Shown here: piece by piece, positions 1 to 10,083 of the stretch
How positions within the stretch are numbered: the stretch's first letter is position 1
Layout: each line of letters starts with the position of its first letter
From: Okeania sp. SIO2C9
Lineage (GTDB): Bacteria; Cyanobacteriota; Cyanobacteriia; Cyanobacteriales; Microcoleaceae
Assembly (NCBI RefSeq): GCF_010672455.1
Contig: NZ_JAAHGO010000017.1
Location: 95,467-159,466, forward strand
Length of the DNA stretch: 64,000 nucleotides
Direction of reading: 5' to 3'
The notes under the pieces: generated by a model
The model's input: only the letters and a program-made list of their open reading frames with translations
Told to the model about the DNA's origin: nothing
Database searches by the model: none
Translations under genes and position numbers: made by a program

Positions 1-1079
1 ATTACTTTGAAAGCAATTAAAGTTTTAAATCCTTTAACTTTTTCTGTGTTTGTAATCTCTGTTCAACAATTAATAATGAATAATGAATAATCAATAATTA
101 CCTCTCCTTGAAAAGAAGAGGATTGAATAATAATGAAAATTTGGTGGTGGTGCATAGTAATGGTAAAGGAGTGTGGGGGGATGGGGAGATGGGGAGATGG
201 GGAGATGGGGGGATGGGGGGATGGGGAGATGGAGAGTGTGGGAGTGTGGGAGAAATTAAAGAATGTGTATCCTACCATTACCATGCAGGACTATCGAAAA
301 TTTTTCTTTGTTATCCCCTTAAAAGGGGAGGCTTTAAACCACAATTTTTCGGTAAATCTACATTTATATCATGTCAGGTTGAACAGTTATAAATAAACGA
401 CGGAGGAGTCATAAGTCAGGAGTCAGGAGTCAGGAGGGAAGAAAGGAGAACAGAAGCAGAAAGTTTTTTGATCACTAATTATCTGGACATGATATTATAC
501 CAATTCCCAAAAGTAATGCTATACTTACAGCGCTTTTCAAATTGATGAACCACATCTTCACAAGCAAAATCCTGTAGGGACGTTCCATGGAACGTCCTTA
601 CTGTGGTCTACCCAAATGAAAACCGCTGTAAGTGACACTTCAGTTATTAAGTAATTAACTTATATAGAATAACTTTTTTGTTAATTTGAGCAAATTTAAT
701 GTTAATTATTATTATGTTTGCTTCTCCCCTACTCCCCTACTCAATAAAATGTAGAAAAGTTTTTGAGAAATGGTATTACACCTGATTCAGCAGCCAAAAG
801 AAAACTTTTTTTAGCTTGAATTGCACCAATTTTAATCGCTTCAATTTGTAGGAATGTTGGACTGTTAGGAGTCTCAGCCATTGAGTTTTCAATGACAGTT
901 AAAAGAAATTAGTCCACAGACAGTGATAACTATCGGCACGATTACCAGTTTCACAGGTGTGATGTTTTGGATCTGGAAAATTTCTTATTACATTGGAAGG
1001 CTTGAAAATAAGGTTGAAAACAACTGAAATTATATCAATAGATTAGGGAATTTCGTCAGGCAAAAATATCAAAGTATTA
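1..1079. repeat. Repeat-rich intergenic stretch
   Basis: No convincing gene. It holds an AT-rich repeat with 'attacctctccttgaaaag' near 100 and 'ccccttaaaaggggaggc' near 315, a GGGGAGAT minisatellite (about 175-235), and a TTA-flanked inverted-repeat element at 367-494 (ends TATCATGTC / GACATGATA). A 34-codon frame with a GTG start at 923-1027 (+) encodes one hydrophobic segment (TIGTITSFTGVMFWIW), and a 46-codon frame lies on the - strand at about 741-881. Both are unrecognised and may be remnants of small genes. Confidence 0.6.
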
Positions 1080-1565
1080 TATCAAATCCGTTGGCTTCGG
1101 AGTAATATAATTCTGTTGATAGTCATACAATCGGTAAGGCCGAATGGCCATTCGCCCCTACAGTATAGACTCTTATCTTTAAAGACTGAATAACACCGAT
1201 GCTACCGGATTTGATATTATATCAAATCCGTTTAATTCGGTATACAAAAATGTTCCATCTTCAACCATTACCAAATATTTCTCTCACTCCCCATCTCCCC
1301 ATCTCCCCATCTCCCCATCTCCCCATCTCCCCATCTCCCCATCTAATTACACCGATGCTACCGGATTTGATATTATATCAAATCAGTTTAATTCGGTATA
1401 CAAAAATGTTCCATCTTCAACCATTACCAAATATTTCTCGATCTTCCCCTCCTGGGAGGGGTTAGGGGTGGGTCCCCATCTCCCCATCTCCCCATCTCCC
1501 CATCTCCCCATCTCCCCATCTCCCCATCTCCCCATCTAATTACACCGATGCTACCGGATTTGATA
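1080..1565. repeat. Three tandem TTA-flanked inverted-repeat elements
   Basis: Three units abut at 1080-1216, 1220-1372 and 1376-1565. Each starts TATCAAATCCG and ends CCGGATTTGATA, and consecutive units share a single TTA at the junction. Units 2 and 3 also share an interior (GTATACAAAAATGTTCCATC onwards) and carry CCCCATCT minisatellites of different length. The TTA/TA flanks fit an element mobilised by a TA-targeting transposase such as IS630/Tc1, which is inference. Confidence 0.65.
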
Positions 1566-1794
1566 TTATACGTCATGTAAATAATCATTGCCTTGATCTC
1601 GGAACGATTGAATCTTTTCTTGAAAAAAATTTGATTATCGCCCACATACCAAAATTCATATAAACGAAGATGAGCTATAAAGTATAGCGCTGTGCGCAGG
1701 CAACAGCTCCGGAAGGCAACAGCTCCGGAAGGGGGAATAAAAAACCTATAATATAAGACTTTTAGCTATTGGACACCTCTTGTAATTTGTAAAT

Positions 1795-1989
1795 ATGCCA
1801 GCGCACATTGCTATATTTCAAAAATTAGAGTGTCCAAAATGCAAAAGTACAAACATGACAACAGGACACTGCGACTACTGGTGTCGGGATTATCGCCATC
1901 ATTGGCCACGAACAAATTCTGTGGGGATTCTCCCTGATGTCCAGAACAAATGTTTTACCTCCGGAAAGTTGGAAACTGCTAATCTTTGA
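1795..1989 (+). pseudogene. Zinc-ribbon fragment, possible IS1-type transposase remnant
   Basis: This frame of 64 codons contains CPKCKSTNMTTGH followed by YWCRDYRHHW. That resembles the N-terminal zinc finger of IS1-like (InsA) transposases, normally CPxCxS...YxCxxCxxxF. The second cysteine pair is incomplete (CRDY instead of CRDC), and the frame ends soon afterwards with no catalytic domain. It is most likely a decayed transposase start, but a small zinc-ribbon protein cannot be excluded. The family assignment rests on this motif alone. Confidence 0.3.
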
Positions 1990-2010
1990 CTTTTTCCCTC
2001 TTCCGGAATT

Positions 2011-3582
2011 TTAACCAAAACTATATAACCAACCATCCCGACCACAAATTCTAATAATTCCATCCCATACAATAGGGGTAGATTCAAAAGAAACTTTACC
2101 CGTAAATTTGCCAGCTTCTTCTACTATTAAGCGGAAAAATTCTCCTTGAGCGTTAGGTAAAACATTTCGTTCGTCAGGTTTAGCAAATTCCCAATTCAAA
2201 TTAAATATATAAACTCCATTATATCCAGCAGTTACCAGTTTATTTCCATCAGTAAAAATTGGTGTTGAAATTGAGGGACCAATTTTCTGCTTAAACACAA
2301 TTAAAGGAGTATCATAACTAAACTTTTTCAAAGGTCCTTTAACTTTATTTCCTGTAGTTAAATCTTGGGAACCAATATATAGATATCCATCAATAGCATT
2401 AGTAGCAAATAAAGCCGGAAATTCACCATAATTATTATATTCATCATTCAAAGCTACCGACCCAATAATACCTCCTAACCAAGTATTAAACTTAATATTA
2501 CCTGTAGGCAAAAACCATTCTACACTTTCCTGATTTTTTTGATTAGGATTTAATTTTACTACCCCACCATTTCCAGGAATAAATTGTTTTTCAATCGCAC
2601 AAAATAATTTACCAGCTTTAGAAATAGCAATAGTACCATCTAAATCTGAACCTGTATAAAAATCCCAAACTATCTTTTTACTCTCTATATCAATACCATA
2701 AATATGCCCGGAACCTGCTGCTAAAAAAATTCTATTACCCAATCTAGCGGGAGATGATTCAGATACAATATTTCCCCCTTGTCTTTTAGCATCACTATCC
2801 ACATAAAGTTTGATTTCGGATAATACTTCTGGCTGCATAATAGAAGATTTTATTTTAGCTTTACTGACAGAACTATTAATAAAATAACCAATAGCATTTT
2901 CCCCAGCATTGAAAATTAAATTATTTCCTAATGGCAAAGCAGAACTATCATTATCGCGACTATAACTACGAGTTTTTCTAATATCTAGTTGCCAAATTTC
3001 TTTCCCTGTCCTAAAAGAAATAGCACGAAAACTAGGAGCAATTCCTTTTTTTGGTCTCCCAGTTCTACTGCCTTGTAAAATCACAATACGATTTTCTTCA
3101 TTGGCAGTTTCATCAATATAAACCGTACTCGAACCTTTAATAACATCATCAAATTTATATTGCCAAACTTCCTGATTATTCGCGACATCTATTTTGCGCA
3201 AAAGATGATCGTAACTACCAATAACTAAATAAGTTTTTCCTCTATCTTTAGTAATAGTGGGTTGCCCTGTCCATCCAGCTCCACTCCATACTTTTCTAGT
3301 TTTACCAACATAAGTTACACCTGTTCCTAGTTTAAATTTATTTTGAACTTTAAAATTTTCTGGTGTACCACGACCATAGAATCTTCTTTGATCGTTTCCC
3401 AAGTATGTAGGAATTAATAAATCAATCTCTGGGTCGAGATAAGCAAAAAATTCTTTGACTTTATTCTCTAATAAATTTTCTGACAAGTTGAGATTTAGAT
3501 ATTTTGATAAAATTGGAGCTATTCCCGCTCCTAAAGAAAATTGTATAGCGATTTTATGGAAGTCTCTTCTTGAGTAATTCAT
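2011..3582 (-). CDS. Tat-exported PQQ-like beta-propeller protein
   Basis: A 523-residue protein. It opens with a twin-arginine motif (SRRDFHKIA, residues 4-12) and a hydrophobic stretch, so export by the Tat system to the periplasm or thylakoid lumen is likely. The body consists of PQQ-type propeller blades: repeated aromatic/Gly-rich motifs such as KIVWDFYTGSDLDG, YLYIGSQDLTTG and GNKLVTAGYNGVYIF, ending GRDGWLYSFG. PQQ-like propellers may bind quinone cofactors or act as scaffolds; no catalytic residues specific to a dehydrogenase can be picked out. The gene stands alone, with repeats on both sides, so context gives no function. Length and reading frame look intact. Confidence 0.75.
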   Translation of the reverse strand: MNYSRRDFHKIAIQFSLGAGIAPILSKYLNLNLSENLLENKVKEFFAYLDPEIDLLIPTYLGNDQRRFYGRGTPENFKVQNKFKLGTGVTYVGKTRKVWSGAGWTGQPTITKDRGKTYLVIGSYDHLLRKIDVANNQEVWQYKFDDVIKGSSTVYIDETANEENRIVILQGSRTGRPKKGIAPSFRAISFRTGKEIWQLDIRKTRSYSRDNDSSALPLGNNLIFNAGENAIGYFINSSVSKAKIKSSIMQPEVLSEIKLYVDSDAKRQGGNIVSESSPARLGNRIFLAAGSGHIYGIDIESKKIVWDFYTGSDLDGTIAISKAGKLFCAIEKQFIPGNGGVVKLNPNQKNQESVEWFLPTGNIKFNTWLGGIIGSVALNDEYNNYGEFPALFATNAIDGYLYIGSQDLTTGNKVKGPLKKFSYDTPLIVFKQKIGPSISTPIFTDGNKLVTAGYNGVYIFNLNWEFAKPDERNVLPNAQGEFFRLIVEEAGKFTGKVSFESTPIVWDGIIRICGRDGWLYSFG

Positions 3583-3978
3583 AAATTATTGAGGAAGGAA
3601 AAAAGTGGAAGTAAAAATATTTATACCATTTCTCAAAAACTTTTCTACATTTTATTGGGCATGGGACTCACCCGTAACCCCTCCCAGGAGGGGGAGTAGG
3701 GGAATGTGGGAGAAGTAAACATCATAATAATTAGTATTAACTAACTAATAATCATCAAAAAAGTAATTTTAACGGATTATTTACTTAATAATTGAAGTGT
3801 TACATAAGTATCGCATTGCTTTTGGTAATTGGCATTACATCTTGATGATTTTTGAGAGCAAATAGAAATATAAATTACTATTACTAATATATAGTTAAGG
3901 TTGGATTACTCTTATATAAAAAACAAAAAAATCAATAATTTATTTTGCTATACTAATCCTCTTCCTTTTAGGTATAAG

Positions 3979-4219
3979 GTAAGCAGTCAGCTATCAGCTA
4001 TCAGCTTTATTACCTTTAAAGGAGAAAAAAGCAATTTTATCAAAGCTTCAGAGTACGAATATCTGGTTGAGAATGTAGTAGAAATTAAATGAATGTACAT
4101 CTCCAATCATAAAAAATAAAATCAATTATCCCACAGCAATTATCGATTCTTTCCCCCTACTCCCTATGTATGGAGGAGATGTCTATTAAAAAGCTGACCG
4201 CTAATAGCTGAATGCTTAC
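3979..4219. mobile_element. MITE, GTAAGC-type TIRs
   Basis: It begins GTAAGCAGTCAGC and ends GCTGAATGCTTAC, so the ends are inverted. It is flanked by GGTATAAG (3971-3978) and GATATAAG (4220-4227), a 7/8 match to an 8-bp target duplication. The interior is nearly the same as in the copy at 41266-41581. Confidence 0.7.
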
Positions 4220-4592
4220 GATATAAGTGGCAATTGATTATTCATAATTAATTATTGAATAAGAGAAAAAAATGTGAATAAATTATTTTTTATCTACCTT
4301 CTTGATCGACAATAAACGGGTGCATCTCAATATTTGCAAAAATACTTTTTTCCTATTCTCTTTTCTCTATTCCCTTTTCCCTAAAAGCGATAAATTTTTG
4401 GCTTTATTCAAAATTTAGATGTAAGCATTTCCTGCGGACTGCTGCGCAAACAGCCGTCAGCTATGAGCTAGCCTCCTACGGAGGAACTGCGTTAACAGCT
4501 ATTAATTTTGGGTCTGCGTAAAAGCAAGGTTTGAAGTTGAAAAAGAATAAAAATTTACTGCCAAAGTCCCAGAAGAAAACCTTAGAACTAAT

Positions 4593-4898
4593 GTAAGCAT
4601 TTCCTGCGGAATGCTGCGCAAACAGCGGTCAGCTATCAGCTATCAGCTTAATTATCTTTAACGCAAGCTAGTCATTCTTGTTCTTCAAATTTATGGGTTT
4701 AAAATGTAGTCAAAGTCAAACAAATGCTTGCTTAATTATATCTCTGGCAAAAATTAATTAAATCAATTCAAGATATTAAATCAACAATTTCATCTCTTTA
4801 TTTCCTATCCCCTGACTTCTGCAAGAAGTCTATTTATTAAAAACCTGAGAGCTGTTTGCGGAGCATTCCGTAGGAAACGCTAATAGCTGAATACTTAC
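4593..4898. mobile_element. MITE, GTAAGC-type TIRs, perfect TSD
   Basis: It starts GTAAGCAT and ends ATACTTAC, flanked by perfect 8-bp direct repeats GAACTAAT (4585-4592 and 4899-4906). Both terminal regions have been interrupted by the 21-bp unit (4602-4622 and 4855-4875) in opposite orientations. Confidence 0.75.
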
Positions 4899-5578
4899 GA
4901 ACTAATTATTCATTACTAAGCAAACAGCTATTAATTTTGGGTCTGCTTCAACAATTAATAATGAATAATGAATAATGAATAATTACCTCTCCTTGAAAAG
5001 AAGAGGATTGACTAATAATGAATTTTTTTTTATTATCCCCTTAAAAGGGGAAACAAGCGGTCAAGGGATAGCGAAGAGACCTCGCCATATCCAATCGACC
5101 AAGAGAAGAAAAATTGTTCCTTTGAGTCAATCCTCTCCTTGAAAAGAAGAGGTAATTGTTAATTATAGCAATCAGGAATCAGTTGTGGGAATTGAGATGT
5201 TCCTTAAAAGTATAGAATATAGCAATTCTTATATTTATATGATACGTTTTTTTCTTCTTCTCTGTTCCCTTTTCCCTGTTCCCTAAAAGTTTTCAATGTC
5301 TCACAACTCAAATCATATTGCTATATTAATAATTAATAATTAATTATTAATTGTTGAATGTCATGCGTCCCCTTGCCAAACCTGAGAAGTAATGAATAAT
5401 TACTAATTGCTGTTTGCGTAGCATCCCGCAGGGAAGTGCTGACTGCTAATAACTGAATGCTTACAAATCAAGCCCTAAAATTTATAAATACGTTATAATC
5501 TGCGGAAATGTTAATCATCTACTTTTCAAAGTACCAGAATAATTGACAATATTAATGATAAATAGAGAGTAAGAAAAA

Positions 5579-7642
5579 ATGACCAATCGTTTAGCTAAAT
5601 CCCAAAGTCTTTATCTCCGCAAACACGCAGAAAATCCTGTAGATTGGTGGCCGTGGAGTGAAGAAGCTTTAGAAACGGCACGGCGGGAAGATAAGCCAAT
5701 TTTTCTATCAATTGGTTATTCAAGTTGTCACTGGTGTACCGTTATGGAAGGGGAAGCTTTTTCTGATGATAAAATCGCTCAATATTTGAATGAAAAATTT
5801 TTACCAATAAAAGTAGATCGAGAAGAACGACCTGATGTAGATAGTATCTATATGCAGGCATTACAAATGTTAACTGGACAGGGTGGTTGGCCGTTAAATA
5901 TATTCTTAACTCCTGATGATTTAACACCTTTTGTTGGTGGTACTTATTTCCCTGTTGAACCTCGCTATGGACGACCAGGATTTTTAGAAGTTTTACAAAA
6001 GATTAGGGGATTTTATGACATTGAAAAAAATAAACTTAACGATTTAAAATCCGAAATGTTGGAGGGATTAAGAAAATCAGTTTTATTACCAGAAGCAGAA
6101 GATTTAAGCGAAGAGATACTGCAAAAAGGTTTAGAAGTTAGTACCGCAATTATTAGCGATCGCTACTCTCAACAAAGCTTTCCGATGATACCTTATGGAC
6201 AAGCAGCATTACAAGGAACAAGGTTTAATTTTGAATCTCAATATGATGGTAATCAAATTTGTTTACAACGAGGATTACATCTGTCATTAGGAGGAATTTA
6301 TGACCATGTTGCCGGAGGTTTTCATCGTTATACAGTAGACGCAACATGGACAGTTCCCCACTTTGAAAAAATGCTCTACGATAATGGTCAAATTGTTGAA
6401 TATTTAGCTAATTTATGGAGTGCAGGACATCAAGAACCAGCTTTTAAACGAGGAATTATTGGCACAATAGATTGGCTAAAACGAGAAATGACTGCACCAG
6501 AGGGATTTTTTTATGCTGCTCAAGATGCTGATAGTTTTACCACTTCAGATGAAGCTGAACCGGAAGAAGGTGCTTTCTATATTTGGAATTATCAAGAATT
6601 AGAAAATTTATTAACCTCAGAGGAATTATCTGAACTATCAGAACAATTTTTCATAACATCTGCTGGAAATTTCGAGGGAAAAATTGTCTTACAAAGAAAG
6701 CAAGCAGGAGAGTTAAGTGAAACTCTAGAAAATTCCTTATCCAAACTGTTTGAATTACGGTATGGAGCCAAACCTTTTTCTGTAAAAACTTTCCCACCAG
6801 CAACCAATAATCAAGAAGCCAAAAATAATAATTGGCCTGGTAAAATTCCAGCAGTAACAGACACTAAAATGATTGTTGCTTGGAATAGTTTAATGATTTC
6901 TGGATTGGCACGAGCAGCCACAGTATTTAACAATTCAGAATATCTAGAATTAGCCGTTAATGCTGCTAATTTCATCATCAAAAATCAGTGGGTTGACGAA
7001 CGTTTTCATCGATTAAATTATGAAGGTAAAGCGGCAGTAATGGCACAGTCAGAAGACTATGCTTTGTTTATTAAAGCTTTGCTAGACTTACAACAGGCTT
7101 CTATTACTTCATCAAATACTAATTATTGGTTAGAAACAGCAGTAAAATTACAAGATGAATTTGATAAATTTTTATGGAGTTTAGAAGCATCAGGTTATTA
7201 CAATTCACCGAGCGACGTTAGTGGAGAATTAATATTACGAGAACGTAATTACATTGATAATGCAACTCCCGCAGCAAATGGAATAGCAGTTGCTAATTTA
7301 GTACGTCTATCTTTGCTAACCGAAGAATTATATTATCTCGACCGAGCTGAGTCAGCCTTAACAGCTTTTAGCAGCATAATGAAAAAATCTCCTCAAGCTT
7401 GCCCGAGTTTATTTGGTGCCCTTGACTGGTATAGAAATCAAACCTTAGTTAGAACCTCTGAAGCAGAAATATCTAGTTTAATTACTCATTATTTTCCTAC
7501 TACTATTTATAAAGTTGAAGCAGATTTACCAAAAAATTCTGTAGGGTTAGTTTGCCAAGGTTTGATATGTAAAAAACCTTCTTTGAGTAAACAAGAATTA
7601 TTAGAACATTTAGAGCAAAGTCAAAATCGTTGGACTAAATAA
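5579..7642 (+). CDS. DUF255 thioredoxin-like protein (YyaL/SPATA20 family)
   Basis: A 687-residue protein. The N-terminal thioredoxin-like domain carries a CHWC redox motif at residues 50-53 within [11 protein letters not shown], followed by [13 protein letters not shown] and [11 protein letters not shown]. The C-terminal part resembles an (alpha/alpha)6 glycan-epimerase/glucosidase-like toroid (for example [31 protein letters not shown]). Family length is about 650-690, so it is full length. Its biochemical role is not established in bacteria; a thiol or sugar-related function is inferred. The ATG follows an AGAGAGTAAG ribosome site. Two short stretches of this gene (7044-7077 and 7603-7645) recur downstream around a tnpB element, indicating a lost second copy. 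Confidence 0.85.
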   Translation: MTNRLAKSQSLYLRKHAENPVDWWPWSEEALETARREDKPIFLSIGYSSCHWCTVMEGEAFSDDKIAQYLNEKFLPIKVDREERPDVDSIYMQALQMLTGQGGWPLNIFLTPDDLTPFVGGTYFPVEPRYGRPGFLEVLQKIRGFYDIEKNKLNDLKSEMLEGLRKSVLLPEAEDLSEEILQKGLEVSTAIISDRYSQQSFPMIPYGQAALQGTRFNFESQYDGNQICLQRGLHLSLGGIYDHVAGGFHRYTVDATWTVPHFEKMLYDNGQIVEYLANLWSAGHQEPAFKRGIIGTIDWLKREMTAPEGFFYAAQDADSFTTSDEAEPEEGAFYIWNYQELENLLTSEELSELSEQFFITSAGNFEGKIVLQRKQAGELSETLENSLSKLFELRYGAKPFSVKTFPPATNNQEAKNNNWPGKIPAVTDTKMIVAWNSLMISGLARAATVFNNSEYLELAVNAANFIIKNQWVDERFHRLNYEGKAAVMAQSEDYALFIKALLDLQQASITSSNTNYWLETAVKLQDEFDKFLWSLEASGYYNSPSDVSGELILRERNYIDNATPAANGIAVANLVRLSLLTEELYYLDRAESALTAFSSIMKKSPQACPSLFGALDWYRNQTLVRTSEAEISSLITHYFPTTIYKVEADLPKNSVGLVCQGLICKKPSLSKQELLEHLEQSQNRWTK

Positions 7643-8246
7643 TTTAGGAGTTAGGAGTCAGGAGTCAGTAGGAAGAAAGTGGGAATTATCTGGGGATATT
7701 CCAGCATTTTATGCCTGCATTGAATGGAAAGCGCAATCAAAAAACTTTCTCTCTTCTAACCTTTTCTTTCCTTCTGCCTTTCCTACGGAATGCTGCGCAA
7801 ACAGCATAGCTGCCTCCTGCCTTCTGCCTTACTTTTTCCAACTTTGATGTCGGCAAGGGGTCTCCCGTTAACATTTGTATAACGGGAGGGGAATTGCCGA
7901 CCAACAAATAAACCGCGTAGGGTCCAATTATTTCTTGCATTGTGTGCTTTTTTGTGTTATTGGTGATTATATCCGGAGTAGCGGTAATACGCACTTGATA
8001 ACAGCACATAGAAAACAAATAGCGAGTATGGGGTTCAATTCATGAAGTTCGCGGTCGGCCCGTGAAAAGGTAAAACTCTTGAGGGTGTGTATCGGAGTAC
8101 AGAATTGTTCAGTACAAAAAGGTGGTGGGTCTCATCATCTCTGTCTGGTGAGGGTTAAGTGGTTGCACTCCCTGTGAAACAGAAAGCCCGCGTCCGCGAG
8201 GTTGGGAAGCCTACATCATAATCTTTGATTTGATGTAGGAGAACGT
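7643..8246 (+). repeat. Spacer with 21-bp unit and decayed IS200/605-type right end
   Basis: A GGAGTCAGGAGTCA run and a 21-bp unit (7781-7801) come first. From about 8040 the sequence becomes GC-richer and structured: CAGAAAGCCCGCG, GCGAGGTTGGGAAG and a GATGTAGGAGAACGTCA end near 8248. This has the same order of motifs as the omega-RNA-like right ends at 9660-9806 and 52325-52473, so it is probably the right end of an older tnpB element whose gene is gone. Confidence 0.45.
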
Positions 8247-8280
8247 CACAGTGGAAGACTATGGTTTATTTATCAAAACG
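8247..8280 (+). pseudogene. Fragment of a second DUF255 gene (internal part)
   Basis: It reads CACAGTGGAAGACTATGG and on to TTTATCAAA, closely matching the intact gene at 7044-7077 (CACAGTCAGAAGACTATGC, then TTTATTAAA). In frame this is VEDYGLFIK against SEDYALFIK. It is cut on its right by the tnpB element left end and on its left by the older right end. Confidence 0.55.
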
Positions 8281-8393
8281 TTGGTTGAAGACCCGCGCTC
8301 TCCCGTAGGGGAGCACCGTATGGGAAAACCAATCAATGTTGCGGGTTTACAAATGATCTGTTAGAATGTTGTGGGTTGAAAATTAGTCAGTAG

Positions 8394-9626
8394 ATGGTGG
8401 AAAAAGCGTACAAATTTAGATTTTACCCAACTCTAGAGCAGGAAAGTCTGTTGCGGAGAGCGTTGGGATGTGTACGCCTCATCTACAACAAAGCTTTAGC
8501 AGCTAGAACTACTGCCTGGTATGAGAACAAAGAGCGAGTAAGTTACAAGCAAACTTCAGCCATGCTAACTTCCTGGAAAAAGCAGGAAGACTTGGATTTT
8601 CTGACTGAAGTAAGTAGTGTACCATTGCAGCAAAGCTTGAGACATTTACAAACTGCTTTTACCAATTTTTTTAGTGGACAGGCGAAATATCCCAACTTCA
8701 AGAAAAAGCGCAACGGTGGTAGTGCCGACTTCGTGAATTCAGCATTTAAGTGGAAAGATGGCCAAGTTTATTTAGCGATCGGGTTCAGAACCACTACCTA
8801 TTAGATGGAGTAGGCAACTACCAGGAGGTTGTGTACCTAGCACAATTACTGTCAAGCTTGAGCCTAGTGGTAGATGGTCTGTATCAATGAAGAGTTAATG
8901 ATACCAGAGATTTAAAACTCAAACCTGTTACCAAACAAGTTGGCATTGATTTAGGCATTACCAGCTTACTAAGCACCAGCGATGGTAAAAAAGTTGCCAA
9001 CCCAAAAAATCTTCAGAGGTTACATAAAAAACTGAGGATAGCCCAGAAATCCCTAGATAGAAAACCCAACAAAAAGTCTAATAACTATCAAAAGGCCAGG
9101 CTGAAAGTAGCCAAGATACACGCGCTTGATTAAAGACTCAAGACTTGATTACACTCACAAGCTAACATACGTCGCCAATCCGACGGCTCCCCTACAACTG
9201 ATTAGAGAAAATCAAACTATTGTAGTTGAGGATTTAGCAGTACGAAACATTGTCAAAAAGCGGTGCGACCCCGCGACGACGCCAGTCGCAAGGGAACGCG
9301 CACCAAGAGACCACAAATTAGCTAGAGCGATAAGTGATGCTAACTGGGGAGAATTAGTGAGGCAATTAGAATACAAGGCTGATTGGTATGGACGGAAGTT
9401 AGTCAAAATTGACCGATACTTCCCTAGTTCCAAGCGCTGTTCTAATTGTGGTCATGTAGTAGAAAAATTGCCTCTCAATATTAGAGAGTGGGATTGTCCT
9501 GAATGTGCTACTCACCATGACCGGGATATCAACGCAAGTATAAATATTTTGCGGATGGGAACCCGCGTCGGCGTCAGACGCAAGCGGTCAGACCCCGCGC
9601 CGCCGACAGGCGCAAGGGAACGCTGA
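8394..9626 (+). pseudogene. tnpB: TnpB (IS1341/IS605 OrfB), frameshifted, with in-frame inserts
   Basis: The N-terminal part runs from 8394 to about 8775 (MVEKAYKFRFYPTLEQESLL). The frame is then lost near 8775 and again near 8890 and 9120. In between, translation in other frames still gives KQVGIDLGITSLLSTSDG, the first RuvC aspartate region. The C-terminal part (9126-9626) keeps VVEDLAVRN, the zinc knuckle CSNCGH...CPEC and DRDINASINIL. Two GC-rich inserts break the conserved C-terminal half while preserving frame: about 27 bp near 9167-9193 (before QLIREN) and 51 bp near 9259-9309 (between VK and HKLARAI). A related GC-rich stretch extends the C-terminus (about 9553-9634). The protein is not functional as read. 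Confidence 0.75.
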
Positions 9627-9659
9627 CCAAGAGAGGGAACGCCCACGCTCGAAGGCTGC

Positions 9660-9806
9660 GGGAGGAGCAGTGTCAGTCTGTGGAGCGACCGTAAGACCCG
9701 AAGAGAGTAAATCTCGGAAGGCGGGTGCATTGAAGCAGAAAGCCCCTAACAGTGATGCTAGGGAATCCCGCGCTGTCACGCAAGTGCAGCGTCGGGAGGA
9801 TGTCAA
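9660..9806 (+). ncRNA. Putative omega-RNA (TnpB guide scaffold)
   Basis: This structured right end follows the tnpB remnant, contains CAGTGTCAGTCTGTGGAGC and GAAGCAGAAAGCCCC, and ends GGGAGGATGTCA. It shares these motifs with 52325-52473. In IS200/605 elements the 3' end of tnpB overlaps the omega-RNA and the flank provides the guide. Here the guide would read AGAACATCTAGAACAAAG, near-identical to the end of the intact DUF255 gene (7603 onward). Confidence 0.45.
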
Positions 9807-9807
9807 T

Positions 9808-9849
9808 AGAACATCTAGAACAAAGTCAAAATCGTTGGACTAAATAATT
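9808..9849 (+). pseudogene. Fragment of a second DUF255 gene (3' end)
   Basis: AGAACATCTAGAACAAAG, then TCAAAATCGTTGGACTAA, matches the last codons and stop of the intact gene at 7603-7645 with only a few differences. Together with 8247-8280 it shows that a duplicated gene copy was invaded by the element, with its intervening half kilobase lost. Confidence 0.65.
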
Positions 9850-10083
9850 AGGAGTCAGTCCTCAGTCCTCAGGAATTAGGAAGGACTGAGAATTATAGAG
9901 TAGTTGTTAGGAAGAATTGTCAGAATGATTTTTTGGCTCTTGTCTGCCTCAAATTAGGAGTCAGTCCTCAGGAGTTAGGAAGGACGAAGAATTATAGAGT
10001 AAAGGATACAATTTTTCTCCCTTGATGATAAATTGATCCCACTCCCCCACTCCCCTACTCCCCTACTCCTTAACAAGACTTTT

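Larger units (their letters stand above)
3583..5578. repeat. Repeat-filled spacer, 2 kb
   Basis: No gene seen. It contains a repeat with 'ataccatttctcaaaaact' at about 3624 that is shared inverted with about 740-780. Two complete 8-bp-TSD MITEs follow (3979-4219 and 4593-4898), and truncated MITE ends lie at 4421 and 5463. Copies of the 21-bp unit are at 4430-4450, 4602-4622, 4855-4875 and 5413-5433. An AT-rich element with two 'cctctccttgaaaag' ends lies at about 4940-5165. The frame at 3901-4092 is largely MITE interior and is not counted as a gene. Confidence 0.65.
8277..9806 (+). mobile_element. IS200/605-type element with broken tnpB and omega-RNA end
   Basis: The left end begins about ACGTTGGTTGAA and includes ACCCGCGCTCTCCCGTAGG; the right end finishes GTCGGGAGGATGTCAA. 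The same two ends, without tnpB, recur at 52217-52473. No tnpA is present. The right end from about 9660 holds conserved CAGTGTCAGTCTGTGGAGC (9668-9686) and several inverted segments, matching the layout of a TnpB omega-RNA whose guide would begin right after the TCA. Confidence 0.65.

Noticed and set aside
63..396. Overlapping frames through the GGGGAGAT minisatellite
   Set aside because: Translation is only of tandem repeat sequence (WGDGEMG), with no start context or domain.
1199..1645. Frames in the CCCCATCT minisatellites
   Set aside because: They consist of repeat-encoded SPSPHLPI peptides on one strand and the mirror on the other.
3901..4092. 63-codon frame sharing its C-terminal half with 41211-41405
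   Set aside because: The shared part (KASEYEYLVENVVEIK) lies inside copies of the same MITE, so similarity reflects the repeat rather than a conserved protein.
7737..8018. 93-codon frame on the - strand
   Set aside because: Its C-terminal part runs through a 21-bp unit and purine repeats; no domain is recognised and there is no ribosome site, so I leave it out as a gene.
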